A stretch of DNA of 64,000 nucleotides, taken from the NCBI GenBank assembly GCA_944388955.1, contig CALXKJ010000005.1:62001-126000 (forward strand), in the 5' to 3' direction. Position numbers and translations under genes: made by a program. The DNA is from an uncultured Spirochaetaceae bacterium. Lineage in GTDB: Bacteria; Spirochaetota; Spirochaetia; Sphaerochaetales; Sphaerochaetaceae. This document shows, piece by piece, positions 24,832 to 32,573 of this stretch. The notes below the pieces were generated by a model. That model saw nothing but the letters and a program-made list of their open reading frames with translations. It was not told where the DNA came from and did no database searches. The first letter of the stretch is position 1; every line of letters begins with the position of its first letter.

Positions 24832-25719
24832 ATGAGACGCTTAACATCTCAGAAGAAGCTGGAGAACCAGAGACCCGGATACGCATTCGTAGCTCCTGTC
24901 GTAATCATGATGGCGGGACTTCTGGTGTATCCGATGCTCTATGGTCTCTACATAAGCTTCTTCAACACAAACCTTGTTTCAAGATGGAATTTCGTTGGTC
25001 TCAAATACTATATCGAGGCATTCACAGATCCTGAATTCTATTCATCTGTTCTGCTTACGCTCGAGTTCATGGTACTTGTCGTTGCAGGTCATTTCATCAT
25101 CGGTTTCTACCTCGCGACACAGCTGAACAAAGCATTCAGAGGCAGAATCGGATACAGGATCATATTCATGCTTCCATGGTTCTTCCCGGAAGCCGTTGTT
25201 GCTCTTCTTTTCACATGGATTCTCAATCCTATGTATGGAATCATGAATAGCATCCTGAACAGCCTTGGGCTGATTTCCACGAATGTGTCATGGCTGGGAA
25301 GCCAGGAACTCGCATTCCCGACCGTCGTGGCTGTATGTATATGGAAAGGTTTCCCGCTTGTAATGACGATGATTCTCGCCGGATTGCAGACAATACCATC
25401 CGAGCTGTATGAGGCTGCGGAAATCGATGGCGTCGGCAAGTTCGCACAGCTAAGATACATCACAATTCCAAGCCTCAAACCTATTCTCAAGACTGTCCTC
25501 ATCCTCGACTGTGTCTGGTGGTTCAAGCAATACACGCTTGTCTACACAATGACAGCTGGAGGGCCGGGAACTGCCACGAGCCTCATAAGCCTGAGCGTGT
25601 ACGGAACAGCGTTCAACGATCTCAGATTCGGCAAAGGAGCGGCATGGGGAATCCTCGTATTCTTCATCTGCTATCTCATTAATATCCTACTGAAGGCGGT
25701 GATCAAAGATGACGACTAA
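24832..25719 (+). CDS. Sugar ABC transporter permease (MalF/UgpA-like)
   Basis: 295 aa with six predicted membrane helices and the EAA coupling loop ELYEAAEIDGVGKFAQLRYITIPSL that docks on the ATPase. Begins RRLTSQKKLENQRPGYAFVAP, typical of CUT1 family first permeases. SD sequence AAGGAG. It overlaps the second permease gene by 11 nt. Works with the binding protein at 23478. Confidence 0.92.
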   Translation: MRRLTSQKKLENQRPGYAFVAPVVIMMAGLLVYPMLYGLYISFFNTNLVSRWNFVGLKYYIEAFTDPEFYSSVLLTLEFMVLVVAGHFIIGFYLATQLNKAFRGRIGYRIIFMLPWFFPEAVVALLFTWILNPMYGIMNSILNSLGLISTNVSWLGSQELAFPTVVAVCIWKGFPLVMTMILAGLQTIPSELYEAAEIDGVGKFAQLRYITIPSLKPILKTVLILDCVWWFKQYTLVYTMTAGGPGTATSLISLSVYGTAFNDLRFGKGAAWGILVFFICYLINILLKAVIKDDD

Positions 25720-26548
25720 AACAGCAAGATTGACTGGTTCAATAATAAGATATGTTCTTCTGACATTGCTTGCGCTCATGATAATCATCCCGATTCTCTG
25801 GATGCTAAGCACGTCATTCAAGACAGAGCCGCAGACTTATGAGCCTAAGCCGTCATGGCTGCCGGATCCATTCTCACTAGTCGCTTATCAGAAATTCTTC
25901 AGTACATATAGCTTCGGAAGGATGCTCATAAACAGCCTTGTGACCTGCCTTGCCTCTGTTGTGATCTGTCTTGTGTTCTCATGCCTTGCGGGCTATGGAC
26001 TGACACGCTTCAGATTCAAGGGAAAGAAGCAGATATTATCATTCCTGCTCCTTTCTCAGATGTTCCCATCTGTCATGCTTGTCGTTCCTTTCTATGCCAT
26101 GCTCTCGAAGATCCACCTGACAAACACTCTTTTCAGTCTGATTGTCGTATATTCCGCGACTAATGTTGCATTCTCGACATGGCTTCTTGTATCGTATTTC
26201 AAGACAATACCTCTGGAACTCGATGAGGCAGCAAGAGTTGACGGCGCAACGCATTTCAGGATTTTCTACAACATTGTCCTTCCGCTTGTCCTTCCTGGAA
26301 TCGCAGCAGTGGCCATGTTCGTTCTATTCAATGGATGGAATGAATATATGTATTCATCAGTACTTGTTTCCTCTGACAGGCTCAAAACCATCACAGTAGG
26401 AATCATAGCGCTGAATTCTCAATACCAGATAAAATGGAATGATCTTATGGCAGCTTCGGCATTCTCAAGCATACCGCTTGTAGTACTGTTCGTTTGCTTC
26501 CAGAAGTACTTCATAGCAGGAATGACAGGAGGAGCCGTTAAAGGCTGA
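25709..26548 (+). CDS. Sugar ABC transporter permease (MalG/UgpE-like)
   Basis: 279 aa, six membrane helices, EAA loop LELDEAARVDGATHFRIFYNIVLPL near residues 170-195. It has the normal length and ends in the GGAVKG-type tail of MalG-like permeases. Overlaps the upstream permease gene; 11 nt separate its stop from the dehydratase start. Confidence 0.92.
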   Translation: MTTKTARLTGSIIRYVLLTLLALMIIIPILWMLSTSFKTEPQTYEPKPSWLPDPFSLVAYQKFFSTYSFGRMLINSLVTCLASVVICLVFSCLAGYGLTRFRFKGKKQILSFLLLSQMFPSVMLVVPFYAMLSKIHLTNTLFSLIVVYSATNVAFSTWLLVSYFKTIPLELDEAARVDGATHFRIFYNIVLPLVLPGIAAVAMFVLFNGWNEYMYSSVLVSSDRLKTITVGIIALNSQYQIKWNDLMAASAFSSIPLVVLFVCFQKYFIAGMTGGAVKG

Positions 26549-26559
26549 GTGGAGATTAT

Positions 26560-27777
26560 ATGAGCAATATAACGATCAAGGACGTAAAAGTATTCGTTAC
26601 CGCCCCGAAGGATATCAACTTGGTGGTAGTCAAAGTTGAGACAAGCGAGCCAGGACTTGTAGGCTATGGCTGTGCAACATTCACATGGCGTCATACAGCT
26701 GTTGTTAAAGCTATTGAGGATTACCTTGTTCCAGCTGTCAAAGGCAGATGCGTTGACGATATCGAGGATATCTGGCAGGTGATGAAAGGCTCTTCATACT
26801 GGAGAAACGGACCTGTTCTCAATAATGCTATATCAGGTATCGACGAAGCACTCTGGGATATAAAGGGAAAAATGGCTAACATGCCTCTGTATTCCCTTCT
26901 TGGAGGCAGAAGCAGAACAGGTATTCTTGTCTACAGGCATGCTGATGGAAACTCTATCGATGCAGTAGAGAAGCAGGTTCAGTCATATCTTGATGAAGGC
27001 TACAAGTACATCAGATGCCAGATGGGAACATATGGCGGGAACTATGATGGAACACGCCAGTCGATTGATAAGCCAAAGGACTCATTTGGAGGTTCATACT
27101 ACAATCCTGACATGTACATCCGCAGCGTCCTTGAGCTCTTCAAGCACATCAGAGCCGACTTTGGCGGCAGCCTTGGCTTGCTTCATGATATCCACGAGCG
27201 TCTCACACCTGTCGACACACTCAAACTCGCAAAGAAGATGGAGGAATTCGATCTCTTCTTCCTCGAGGATGCGCTCTCTCCTGCACAAGGCAGCTACTTC
27301 AAGTATCTGAGGGAACAGACATCTGTTCCTCTTGCGATGGGAGAGCTATTCGCGAACCAGCTTGAATGGAAGCCTCTTGTAGAGAACCAGTGGATTGATT
27401 TCGTCAGGGCTCACCTGAGTGATATCGGAGGTTTGACACCGGCTATAAAACTTGCTCATTTCTGCGATGCATACAGCGTAAGGACAGCATGGCATGGACC
27501 TAGTGATCTCTCGCCTATCGGTATGGTTGCTCAGATGCACCTTGATCTCAATATCCACAATTTCGGAATCCAGGAATTCTCTGAATTCACAGATGAAGAG
27601 AGAGAAGTCTTCCCAGGATGTCCTAACCATGGCGGAGATGGCTATGTATACCTTTCCGACAAACCTGGTATCGGAGTGGATTTTGACGAGAAAGCTGCAG
27701 CAAAGTATCCACCAGTGGATATGGATCACAGCTGGATGTTCTCAAGAATCACGGACGGAACTGCTGTTCGCCCATAA
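26560..27777 (+). CDS. Enolase-superfamily sugar acid dehydratase (ManD/RspA-like)
   Basis: 405 aa, mandelate-racemase subgroup. Metal ligands are visible in LLHDIHERLTP (Asp), FFLEDALSP (Glu) and AMGELF (Glu), and the catalytic His in AWHGPSDLSPIG. The arrangement matches D-mannonate dehydratases of the ManD group (converting mannonate to KDG), though members vary in specificity (mannonate, gluconate, low activity). Last gene of the sugar uptake operon, followed by a terminator. Within the uronate pathway it could supply the glucuronate branch, for which no UxuA is present in the window. Confidence 0.85.
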   Translation: MSNITIKDVKVFVTAPKDINLVVVKVETSEPGLVGYGCATFTWRHTAVVKAIEDYLVPAVKGRCVDDIEDIWQVMKGSSYWRNGPVLNNAISGIDEALWDIKGKMANMPLYSLLGGRSRTGILVYRHADGNSIDAVEKQVQSYLDEGYKYIRCQMGTYGGNYDGTRQSIDKPKDSFGGSYYNPDMYIRSVLELFKHIRADFGGSLGLLHDIHERLTPVDTLKLAKKMEEFDLFFLEDALSPAQGSYFKYLREQTSVPLAMGELFANQLEWKPLVENQWIDFVRAHLSDIGGLTPAIKLAHFCDAYSVRTAWHGPSDLSPIGMVAQMHLDLNIHNFGIQEFSEFTDEEREVFPGCPNHGGDGYVYLSDKPGIGVDFDEKAAAKYPPVDMDHSWMFSRITDGTAVRP

Positions 27778-27799
27778 AGCCAACAAGAATCATCAGCAG

Positions 27800-27832
27800 A
27801 TTGCCGGGGCACAAGAGCTCCGGCAATTTTTC
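27800..27832 (+). terminator. Terminator of the sugar transporter operon
   Basis: ATTGCCGG (27800-27807) pairs with CCGGCAAT (27820-27827), followed by TTTTT. Confidence 0.85.
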
Positions 27833-27833
27833 A

Positions 27834-29318
27834 TCATATTCGCAGACGGATTTTCTGGTTTGGTGCTCTTTTACTGCTTTCTGTGTATTCTATCCTTCCC
27901 TGAGCCATTAGATTCTTAATCACAGCTCTTAAAGATGATGGTGGCATTTGATAGCCTAGCTTACTGGATAATTCAGATACGGAAAGTTTGCCTTCATCCG
28001 CAAGCAGCGAGAGAACATCATTCCTAAGCTCAGCATCGGAGCGTCGCCTGCCATTCTCCTCTTTTTCCGGAGCAAACCCGGGATGTATCGGGAGAACTAC
28101 TGAAAAATGACAGCGTTCGTTATCTGAGATAAATACAGGGAAAGGAGAGCCGTTGCTTTCCATTGCGCTGATAATCTTCGCAATTCCCGTGTTACGGCCT
28201 TCTGCCAATCGAAGTTCTTTCAGATAATCCCCAATCCTCCTGTTACGGTATCGCTGTCCAACTATATGACCATTCTGGAGATCATCATCTGTGATATATC
28301 TGTCAGGACCTGGAAAGCTTTTGATTTCAAGACAATCAGGAGTAAGCGTAACTGTGATAGGCTCCCTTATTTCATATGACTTATGATAAACAGCATTAAC
28401 AAGAGCTTCTTCAATAGCAGCATATGGAAAGTTGAAGAATCGTATAGCCTCTGCTTGGGTATCCAGCTTCATTATCCTTTCTTTTATGACATATCCACGA
28501 ATGAATTGGAGCGCTGATGTTAGCTGTTTATCCAAAGGCCCCTTGAACACGGCCTCGGTCATGTTTTCTCCAGAAGGATTAGGTTTATCAACAAAGTCTA
28601 TCTGCGCATATGGAAAGAAGCGATCCGGACTCTGATTGAAAAACATCAACGCTATATTCTTTGGCAATCGGTATTCAGCCGGCCCCCCAACGATACCCAT
28701 CTGCAATGCAATCTCTTCAAGATTATTTTTGAACGTTTTTGCTAATGAGCTGCCGACATTATTCAGGAACCCTGATACAAGATATGGATCTATATCCTCA
28801 AGTTCAGCCTGATTATTGACACGATCATCAAAGGGGATGTTCTCAGATACGGAAAACAGCTGTTTTTCTTCCGAAGCATTTGCTTTTATCGTATTTGATG
28901 CCTTGCGGATATAGTAAGCCTTGTCGGTTTTAGCGTTTTTATAAATACCGACAGGACATTTATATGGACGGGCATCTCCTCCAGGAACCCAAAGCACAAG
29001 AATATCTTTCCCCTCATATATCTCATGAGAAACAACAGGAACGTACCTCGGTTCAATCAAATTACACTTGTTCACGATATCTTTGTTGATATCGTCAATT
29101 GAATCTCGAAGCAGTCCTTTTACAGGAATTATGGGCTTTCCATTCTGCTCCTCAACTCCAATTACAATATATCCACCGCCAATATTGTCTATATCATTTG
29201 CAAAGGCACAAATAGTATGGATTATTGATTCAGGGTTCCATCCCTCTTTGTAATCAATACGTGAACTTTCTACTATTTGCTGTCCTAAAAGCTTTCCCAC
29301 ACTGATTGGCAACGGCAT
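27834..29318 (-). CDS. AlbA_2-domain (Schlafen-like) ATP-binding regulator
   Basis: 494 aa accessory gene. N-terminal AlbA_2 domain (ESSRIDYKEGW, GGGYIVIGVEEQNG; about residues 15-130), a central GHKL-like ATP-binding region of the HATPase_c_4 type (AIEEALVNAVYHKSYE, about 300-320), and a C-terminal winged helix (LSVSELSSKLGYQMPPSSLRAVIKNL). Such proteins are common around mobile elements and toxin or defence genes and are called putative transcriptional regulators; the true activity is unknown. SD sequence GGGGAGG. A hexamer repeat sits in its 5' leader. Confidence 0.82.
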   Translation of the reverse strand: MPLPISVGKLLGQQIVESSRIDYKEGWNPESIIHTICAFANDIDNIGGGYIVIGVEEQNGKPIIPVKGLLRDSIDDINKDIVNKCNLIEPRYVPVVSHEIYEGKDILVLWVPGGDARPYKCPVGIYKNAKTDKAYYIRKASNTIKANASEEKQLFSVSENIPFDDRVNNQAELEDIDPYLVSGFLNNVGSSLAKTFKNNLEEIALQMGIVGGPAEYRLPKNIALMFFNQSPDRFFPYAQIDFVDKPNPSGENMTEAVFKGPLDKQLTSALQFIRGYVIKERIMKLDTQAEAIRFFNFPYAAIEEALVNAVYHKSYEIREPITVTLTPDCLEIKSFPGPDRYITDDDLQNGHIVGQRYRNRRIGDYLKELRLAEGRNTGIAKIISAMESNGSPFPVFISDNERCHFSVVLPIHPGFAPEKEENGRRRSDAELRNDVLSLLADEGKLSVSELSSKLGYQMPPSSLRAVIKNLMAQGRIEYTESSKRAPNQKIRLRI

Positions 29319-29330
29319 AAGACCTCCCCT

Positions 29331-29368
29331 TACTTTAACTCTTACTTTAACTTTAACTTTAACTTTTG
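29331..29368. repeat. Imperfect hexanucleotide repeat in the AlbA_2 gene leader
   Basis: Units of TTTAAC/TTACTTTAAC repeat between the SD sequence and a -10-like TATATAC on the minus strand (AAAGTT units when read with the gene). Unit number changes by slippage would alter leader length between promoter and ribosome-binding site. No effect on reading frame. Confidence 0.6.
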
Positions 29369-29416
29369 TATATACTCCAATTGTCAGTACAAGAGAAACG
29401 ATTGCTGTTTTTACTT

Positions 29417-29560
29417 CTATTTAAGTGAAAAGTACATTCGGAGATTCTGGCTCTTCTCAACTCCACCTGTATTGCAAATAGACTTGAGATCTTTCGGCGT
29501 TTGATCAATGATGGCAAGAGTGCAAAATAGATGCAAGCCTAAGAAGGACTTGCCTAGCAT
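29417..29560 (-). pseudogene. Possible C-terminal remnant of an ArsC/Spx-like gene
   Basis: An open frame of 47 codons (ATG 29558-29560, TAG 29417-29419) encodes TPKDLKSICNTGGVEKS...LRMYF, which faintly resembles the C-terminal FNTSG..YRELGLK segment of arsenate-reductase-like proteins. No N-terminal catalytic part and no SD sequence. Probably decayed; it may be chance. Confidence 0.22.
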
Positions 29561-29575
29561 ACCCGATTCAGAATT

Positions 29576-29872
29576 ATGACAATAGAAAGAAACATCAATG
29601 GAACGAGTATGATTTTCATGCTCACGGAGTCAGAACTTTTCAAAGCATATAAAGAACAGAAAGAAGAACTATTATCTTCTTTTGCTCTTTCATTTCTTTC
29701 TGCATATCCATCGTTCCCTAAACAGAAAGCAGATGATTTCATATCATCATTTCTACATGAGATAGCGAAAACCGATAGCTCTGAAGAATATGATTGCGCT
29801 ATGAAAATCCTCATCAGAGATTTTCCTGAGGTTATAGCTTCTGGTATTTCCCCCGCTCAAGAAATGCAATGA
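29576..29872 (+). CDS. Small hypothetical protein
   Basis: 98 aa. Begins MTIERNINGTSMIFMLTESELFKAYKEQ. The I-N-G then L-T-E-x-E-L-x-x-A-Y-x-E-Q pattern recalls small proteins common on accessory elements of gut anaerobes, but no function is known for them. No convincing SD sequence precedes the ATG; an internal Met at residue 12 or 15 is an alternative. It overlaps the 3' end of the convergent beta-helix/winged-helix gene by 41 nt. Confidence 0.45.
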   Translation: MTIERNINGTSMIFMLTESELFKAYKEQKEELLSSFALSFLSAYPSFPKQKADDFISSFLHEIAKTDSSEEYDCAMKILIRDFPEVIASGISPAQEMQ

Positions 29873-30659
29873 CACCGGCATCTCTGAGTTTCTGAAGCTG
29901 TTGCCTGATTTTGTCTTTTATAAAGTTGTTGTCGGGATATTTTCCCTTCAGTTCATCTTTGTATGAATACACATCATCAAGAGTAAAATACTCCTTCGTA
30001 ATTTTGTTCTTCACAATATCTTCGATATTATCGTACCAAGTGCTCATACGTTCATGATAACACGGAACAAAGCCTTTCACCGAAGACAGAGGATAAACAA
30101 CAGCATCTTTCGCGATTACAGATCCTGGATTTATAACAGAGTTGCAGCCGATTTCCGCCCTGTCTCCGATGAGAGCTCCAAGCTTCAGCATGCCTGTATC
30201 CATTGTATTGTTCTCATAATGTATTCGTACTGGTTTCTTATCGAGACGCACATTCGATAGCTTTACGCCTGCTCCGAGATGGGCTTTATAGCCAAGAATG
30301 CTATCTCCTACATAGCTGAAGTGCGGGATTTCAGCTTCGTCGAATATGATTGAATTCTTTATCTCTGAAGAGTTCCCGATTACAGCTTTCTTCCCTATCA
30401 CGGCATTTCCCCTGATAAATGCTGAGAAACGGATTTCCGCACCTTCACAGATGATACAAGGCGGCATGATGCATGTCCCTGAAGAAACAGCAGCACTCTC
30501 ATGAACCCAGACACCTTCCGTGATTTCCCTGAAACCTGTCTTATCATAGGATTCGATGAATTCGGATATATGATTCAATACTTCGTGCGGATAGCCGAAT
30601 GAGGCTAAGAAATTTCCTGCTATTGAATGCTCCAGTGAGAATAAATCTTTCGCTTTCAT
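29832..30659 (-). CDS. Left-handed beta-helix nucleotidyltransferase-like protein fused to a DpnI-C-like winged helix
   Basis: 275 aa. Residues about 35-200 form hexapeptide-repeat turns (GTCIMPPCIICEGAEIRFSAFIRGNAVIG, NPGSVIAKDAVVYPLSSVKG) as in GlmU-like C-terminal halves; related stand-alone proteins end shortly after the PLS.V+G segment. Here about 75 residues follow, and the last 51 (FTLDDVYSYKDELKG, IRQQLQKLRDAGVIAFLERGKY) match the winged-helix domain at the C-terminus of DpnI-type (Dam-replacing) restriction enzymes. Start set at the ATG at 30659, which overlaps the esterase stop (ATGA). Sugar-nucleotide metabolism plus DNA binding is an unexpected pairing. Confidence 0.75.
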   Translation of the reverse strand: MKAKDLFSLEHSIAGNFLASFGYPHEVLNHISEFIESYDKTGFREITEGVWVHESAAVSSGTCIMPPCIICEGAEIRFSAFIRGNAVIGKKAVIGNSSEIKNSIIFDEAEIPHFSYVGDSILGYKAHLGAGVKLSNVRLDKKPVRIHYENNTMDTGMLKLGALIGDRAEIGCNSVINPGSVIAKDAVVYPLSSVKGFVPCYHERMSTWYDNIEDIVKNKITKEYFTLDDVYSYKDELKGKYPDNNFIKDKIRQQLQKLRDAGVIAFLERGKYQKL

Positions 30660-31321
30660 ATAATAAACTCCGGTCGTTCTGAAAGCATTGAAAGCGCGTC
30701 GAAAATAAGAGAAGCGACCCACTCGGCACCTTCTGGTCTGAGATGCGTATCATCCTCGTTTCCTTCTGGATAATTCTCATAAAGACCAGGACCGAAATTC
30801 ATGAAATAGTCTTTTGATTCCTCTTCGCCACGGGCCATTATGCCAATCATTGTGGGTATTGTCATATCAATGCAATCCACAGAGGCATCATGCGCCGCAG
30901 CTTTCATAGCCGCAGGCCAATCTCCATGCGTATCAACAAGAAGACCATCTTCAAATCTGCGCCGAGCTATTGACGTTATGAAGATTGCCCTAACACCCTT
31001 TTTCCTGAACTCTTCAGCCATGTAGATGAGATTCACGCGATAAGCATGCCAGGCATCTGCGCCTCGTCCCTCTTTCACTTTCTCGTCGTTATGTCCGAAC
31101 TGGATAATAACAGCATCTCCAGATACTGCATCTTCAAGCGCTTTATGAAATTCTCCGTTCTCGAGTATCTCTCTGGTAGAACGTCCGTTTATGGCTCTGT
31201 TATCGAGAATCCAACCGGGTTTGAGATATTTCCAGAAAACCTCTCCCCATCCCGTCTCAGGCCTTGCGGATGCTGTTTTGATAGCACATGTCGAATCACC
31301 GAGAAGAAAAAGACGCGGCAT
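30656..31321 (-). CDS. SGNH/GDSL-family esterase (rhamnogalacturonan acetylesterase-like)
   Basis: 221 aa. Block I LFLLGDST with the nucleophile Ser near residue 8, block III VIIQFGHNDEK, and block V with the Asp-His pair in DDTHLRPEGAEW. This order is typical of RGAE/pectin acetylesterases (CE12), which remove acetyl groups from pectic sugars. No signal peptide is present, so a cytoplasmic role on imported acetylated oligouronides is suggested. Start at ATG 31321 behind AGGAG; a longer frame to 31372 is not supported. It lies downstream of kdgK across a terminator. Confidence 0.85.
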   Translation of the reverse strand: MPRLFLLGDSTCAIKTASARPETGWGEVFWKYLKPGWILDNRAINGRSTREILENGEFHKALEDAVSGDAVIIQFGHNDEKVKEGRGADAWHAYRVNLIYMAEEFRKKGVRAIFITSIARRRFEDGLLVDTHGDWPAAMKAAAHDASVDCIDMTIPTMIGIMARGEEESKDYFMNFGPGLYENYPEGNEDDTHLRPEGAEWVASLIFDALSMLSERPEFII

Positions 31322-31330
31322 AACATCTCC

Positions 31331-31358
31331 TAAAGAAACAGCGTGCCGAAGCACGCTG
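31331..31358 (-). terminator. Terminator of kdgK
   Basis: Minus strand: CAGCGTGC-TTCG-GCACGCTG (31339-31358), a UUCG tetraloop stem, followed by TTTCTTT. Confidence 0.88.
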
Positions 31359-31378
31359 CATGTTGATTGCAATTCAGA

Positions 31379-32413
31379 TCAGCGCTGAACGCGTCCAGAG
31401 CCATCTCCCTCACAGAGAGCCTTGACTTCGTTAAGGCGTGTAAGGTTGAAGTCGCCGCTGATAGAGTGCTTAAGGCAGGATGAAGCAACTGCGAAATTGA
31501 TTGCATACTGCTCATCATCGAAGTGAGAAAGAGCATAGATGATACCAGCTGCGAAGGAGTCACCGCCGCCGACTCTGTCGACAATATCGGTAATCTCATA
31601 ATGTCTTGAAAGATAGAAACCTGTCTTTCCGGAAAGTGCTGCTGACCAGCCATTGTGATCTGCGCTCTTTGACTCACGAAGAGTAATTGCGACAACAGAC
31701 ACGTTCGGGAACTGCTCCTTAACCTTTGCTGCAAGCTCCTCATATACCTTTGTATCAAGCTCGCCCTTTGTAACATCGCTGTCAGCTTCAATTCCGAGGC
31801 ACTTCTGGATATCCTCCTCGTTAGCTATAACGACATCAGCATACTTAACAAGCTCTCTCATCACCTCTGGAGCCTTCTTTCCATAATTCCAGAGCTTCTT
31901 GCGGTAGTTAAGGTCGATGGAAACTGTAGCGCCAGCCTTCTTTGCAGCCTTCATAGCAGCAAGAGCACAGTCTGCAGCACCCTGGCTGATAGCCGGTGTG
32001 ATACCTGTTGTATGGAACCATGTAGCGCCATTGAGGATAGCATCAAAATCAAAATCTGCAGGAACTGCATTAGCGATAGCGGAATCCGCGCGGTCATATA
32101 CAACGAGAGAAGGTCTCTGGTTTGCGCCTGTCTCAAGGAAGTAGATACCGAGTCTGCTGCCCTTTACCTTGTTGATAGCGGATGTATCAACACCATACTT
32201 CATGAGCTCACGCTCTGCAGCCTCACCAACAGCGTTGTCAGGAAGAGCTGTCACGAACACAGCCTTCTCGCCGAAGATTGAAAGAGATACTGCTACATTT
32301 GCCTCACCACCACCGAATGTTGCTTCAAGAGAAGGTGTCTGGAAAAGACGATAGAGCTCCTGGCTTCTGAGGCGGAGCATGATTTCACCGAAAGTTACGT
32401 ATTTATTGGACAT
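31379..32413 (-). CDS. kdgK: 2-dehydro-3-deoxygluconokinase
   Basis: 344 aa PfkB-family kinase. Phosphorylates KDG, the common product of altronate and mannonate dehydration, to KDPG. The N-terminal FGEIMLRL and FGGGEANVAVSL substrate region and the C-terminal catalytic DRVGGGDSFAAG (anion hole and base Asp) are intact. SD sequence AGGAGG. Divergent from eda, with the shared operator at 32505-32521, and ended by a strong terminator. Confidence 0.94.
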   Translation of the reverse strand: MSNKYVTFGEIMLRLRSQELYRLFQTPSLEATFGGGEANVAVSLSIFGEKAVFVTALPDNAVGEAAERELMKYGVDTSAINKVKGSRLGIYFLETGANQRPSLVVYDRADSAIANAVPADFDFDAILNGATWFHTTGITPAISQGAADCALAAMKAAKKAGATVSIDLNYRKKLWNYGKKAPEVMRELVKYADVVIANEEDIQKCLGIEADSDVTKGELDTKVYEELAAKVKEQFPNVSVVAITLRESKSADHNGWSAALSGKTGFYLSRHYEITDIVDRVGGGDSFAAGIIYALSHFDDEQYAINFAVASSCLKHSISGDFNLTRLNEVKALCEGDGSGRVQR

Positions 32414-32504
32414 AAAACCTCCTAATCAGTTCCCTGATTGTTTGTTTTCCGATTTTGAATGTAGACTCATTGTAATGTCAGTGAATGGCACGGTCAAGTT
32501 TGAG

Positions 32505-32521
32505 ATGGAACATTGTTCCAT
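32505..32521. promoter_or_regulatory. Operator between kdgK and eda (GGAAC-N3-GTTCC)
   Basis: ATGGAAC-ATT-GTTCCAT is a perfect 7-bp inverted repeat with the same core as the uxaB site. It lies near the -35 of the eda promoter (-10 TACAAT at 32539-32544) and upstream of the divergent kdgK gene, so one bound dimer could control both. Confidence 0.72.
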
Positions 32522-32573
32522 TTCCGCCCATGCTGTGGTACAATTCAGGAAGACTCTAAAAAGGGAGATCACT

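Noticed and set aside
32379-32573. N-terminal extension of Eda
   Set aside because: The in-frame sequence contains the operator and promoter and lacks family similarity; the ATG at 32574 has a good SD sequence.
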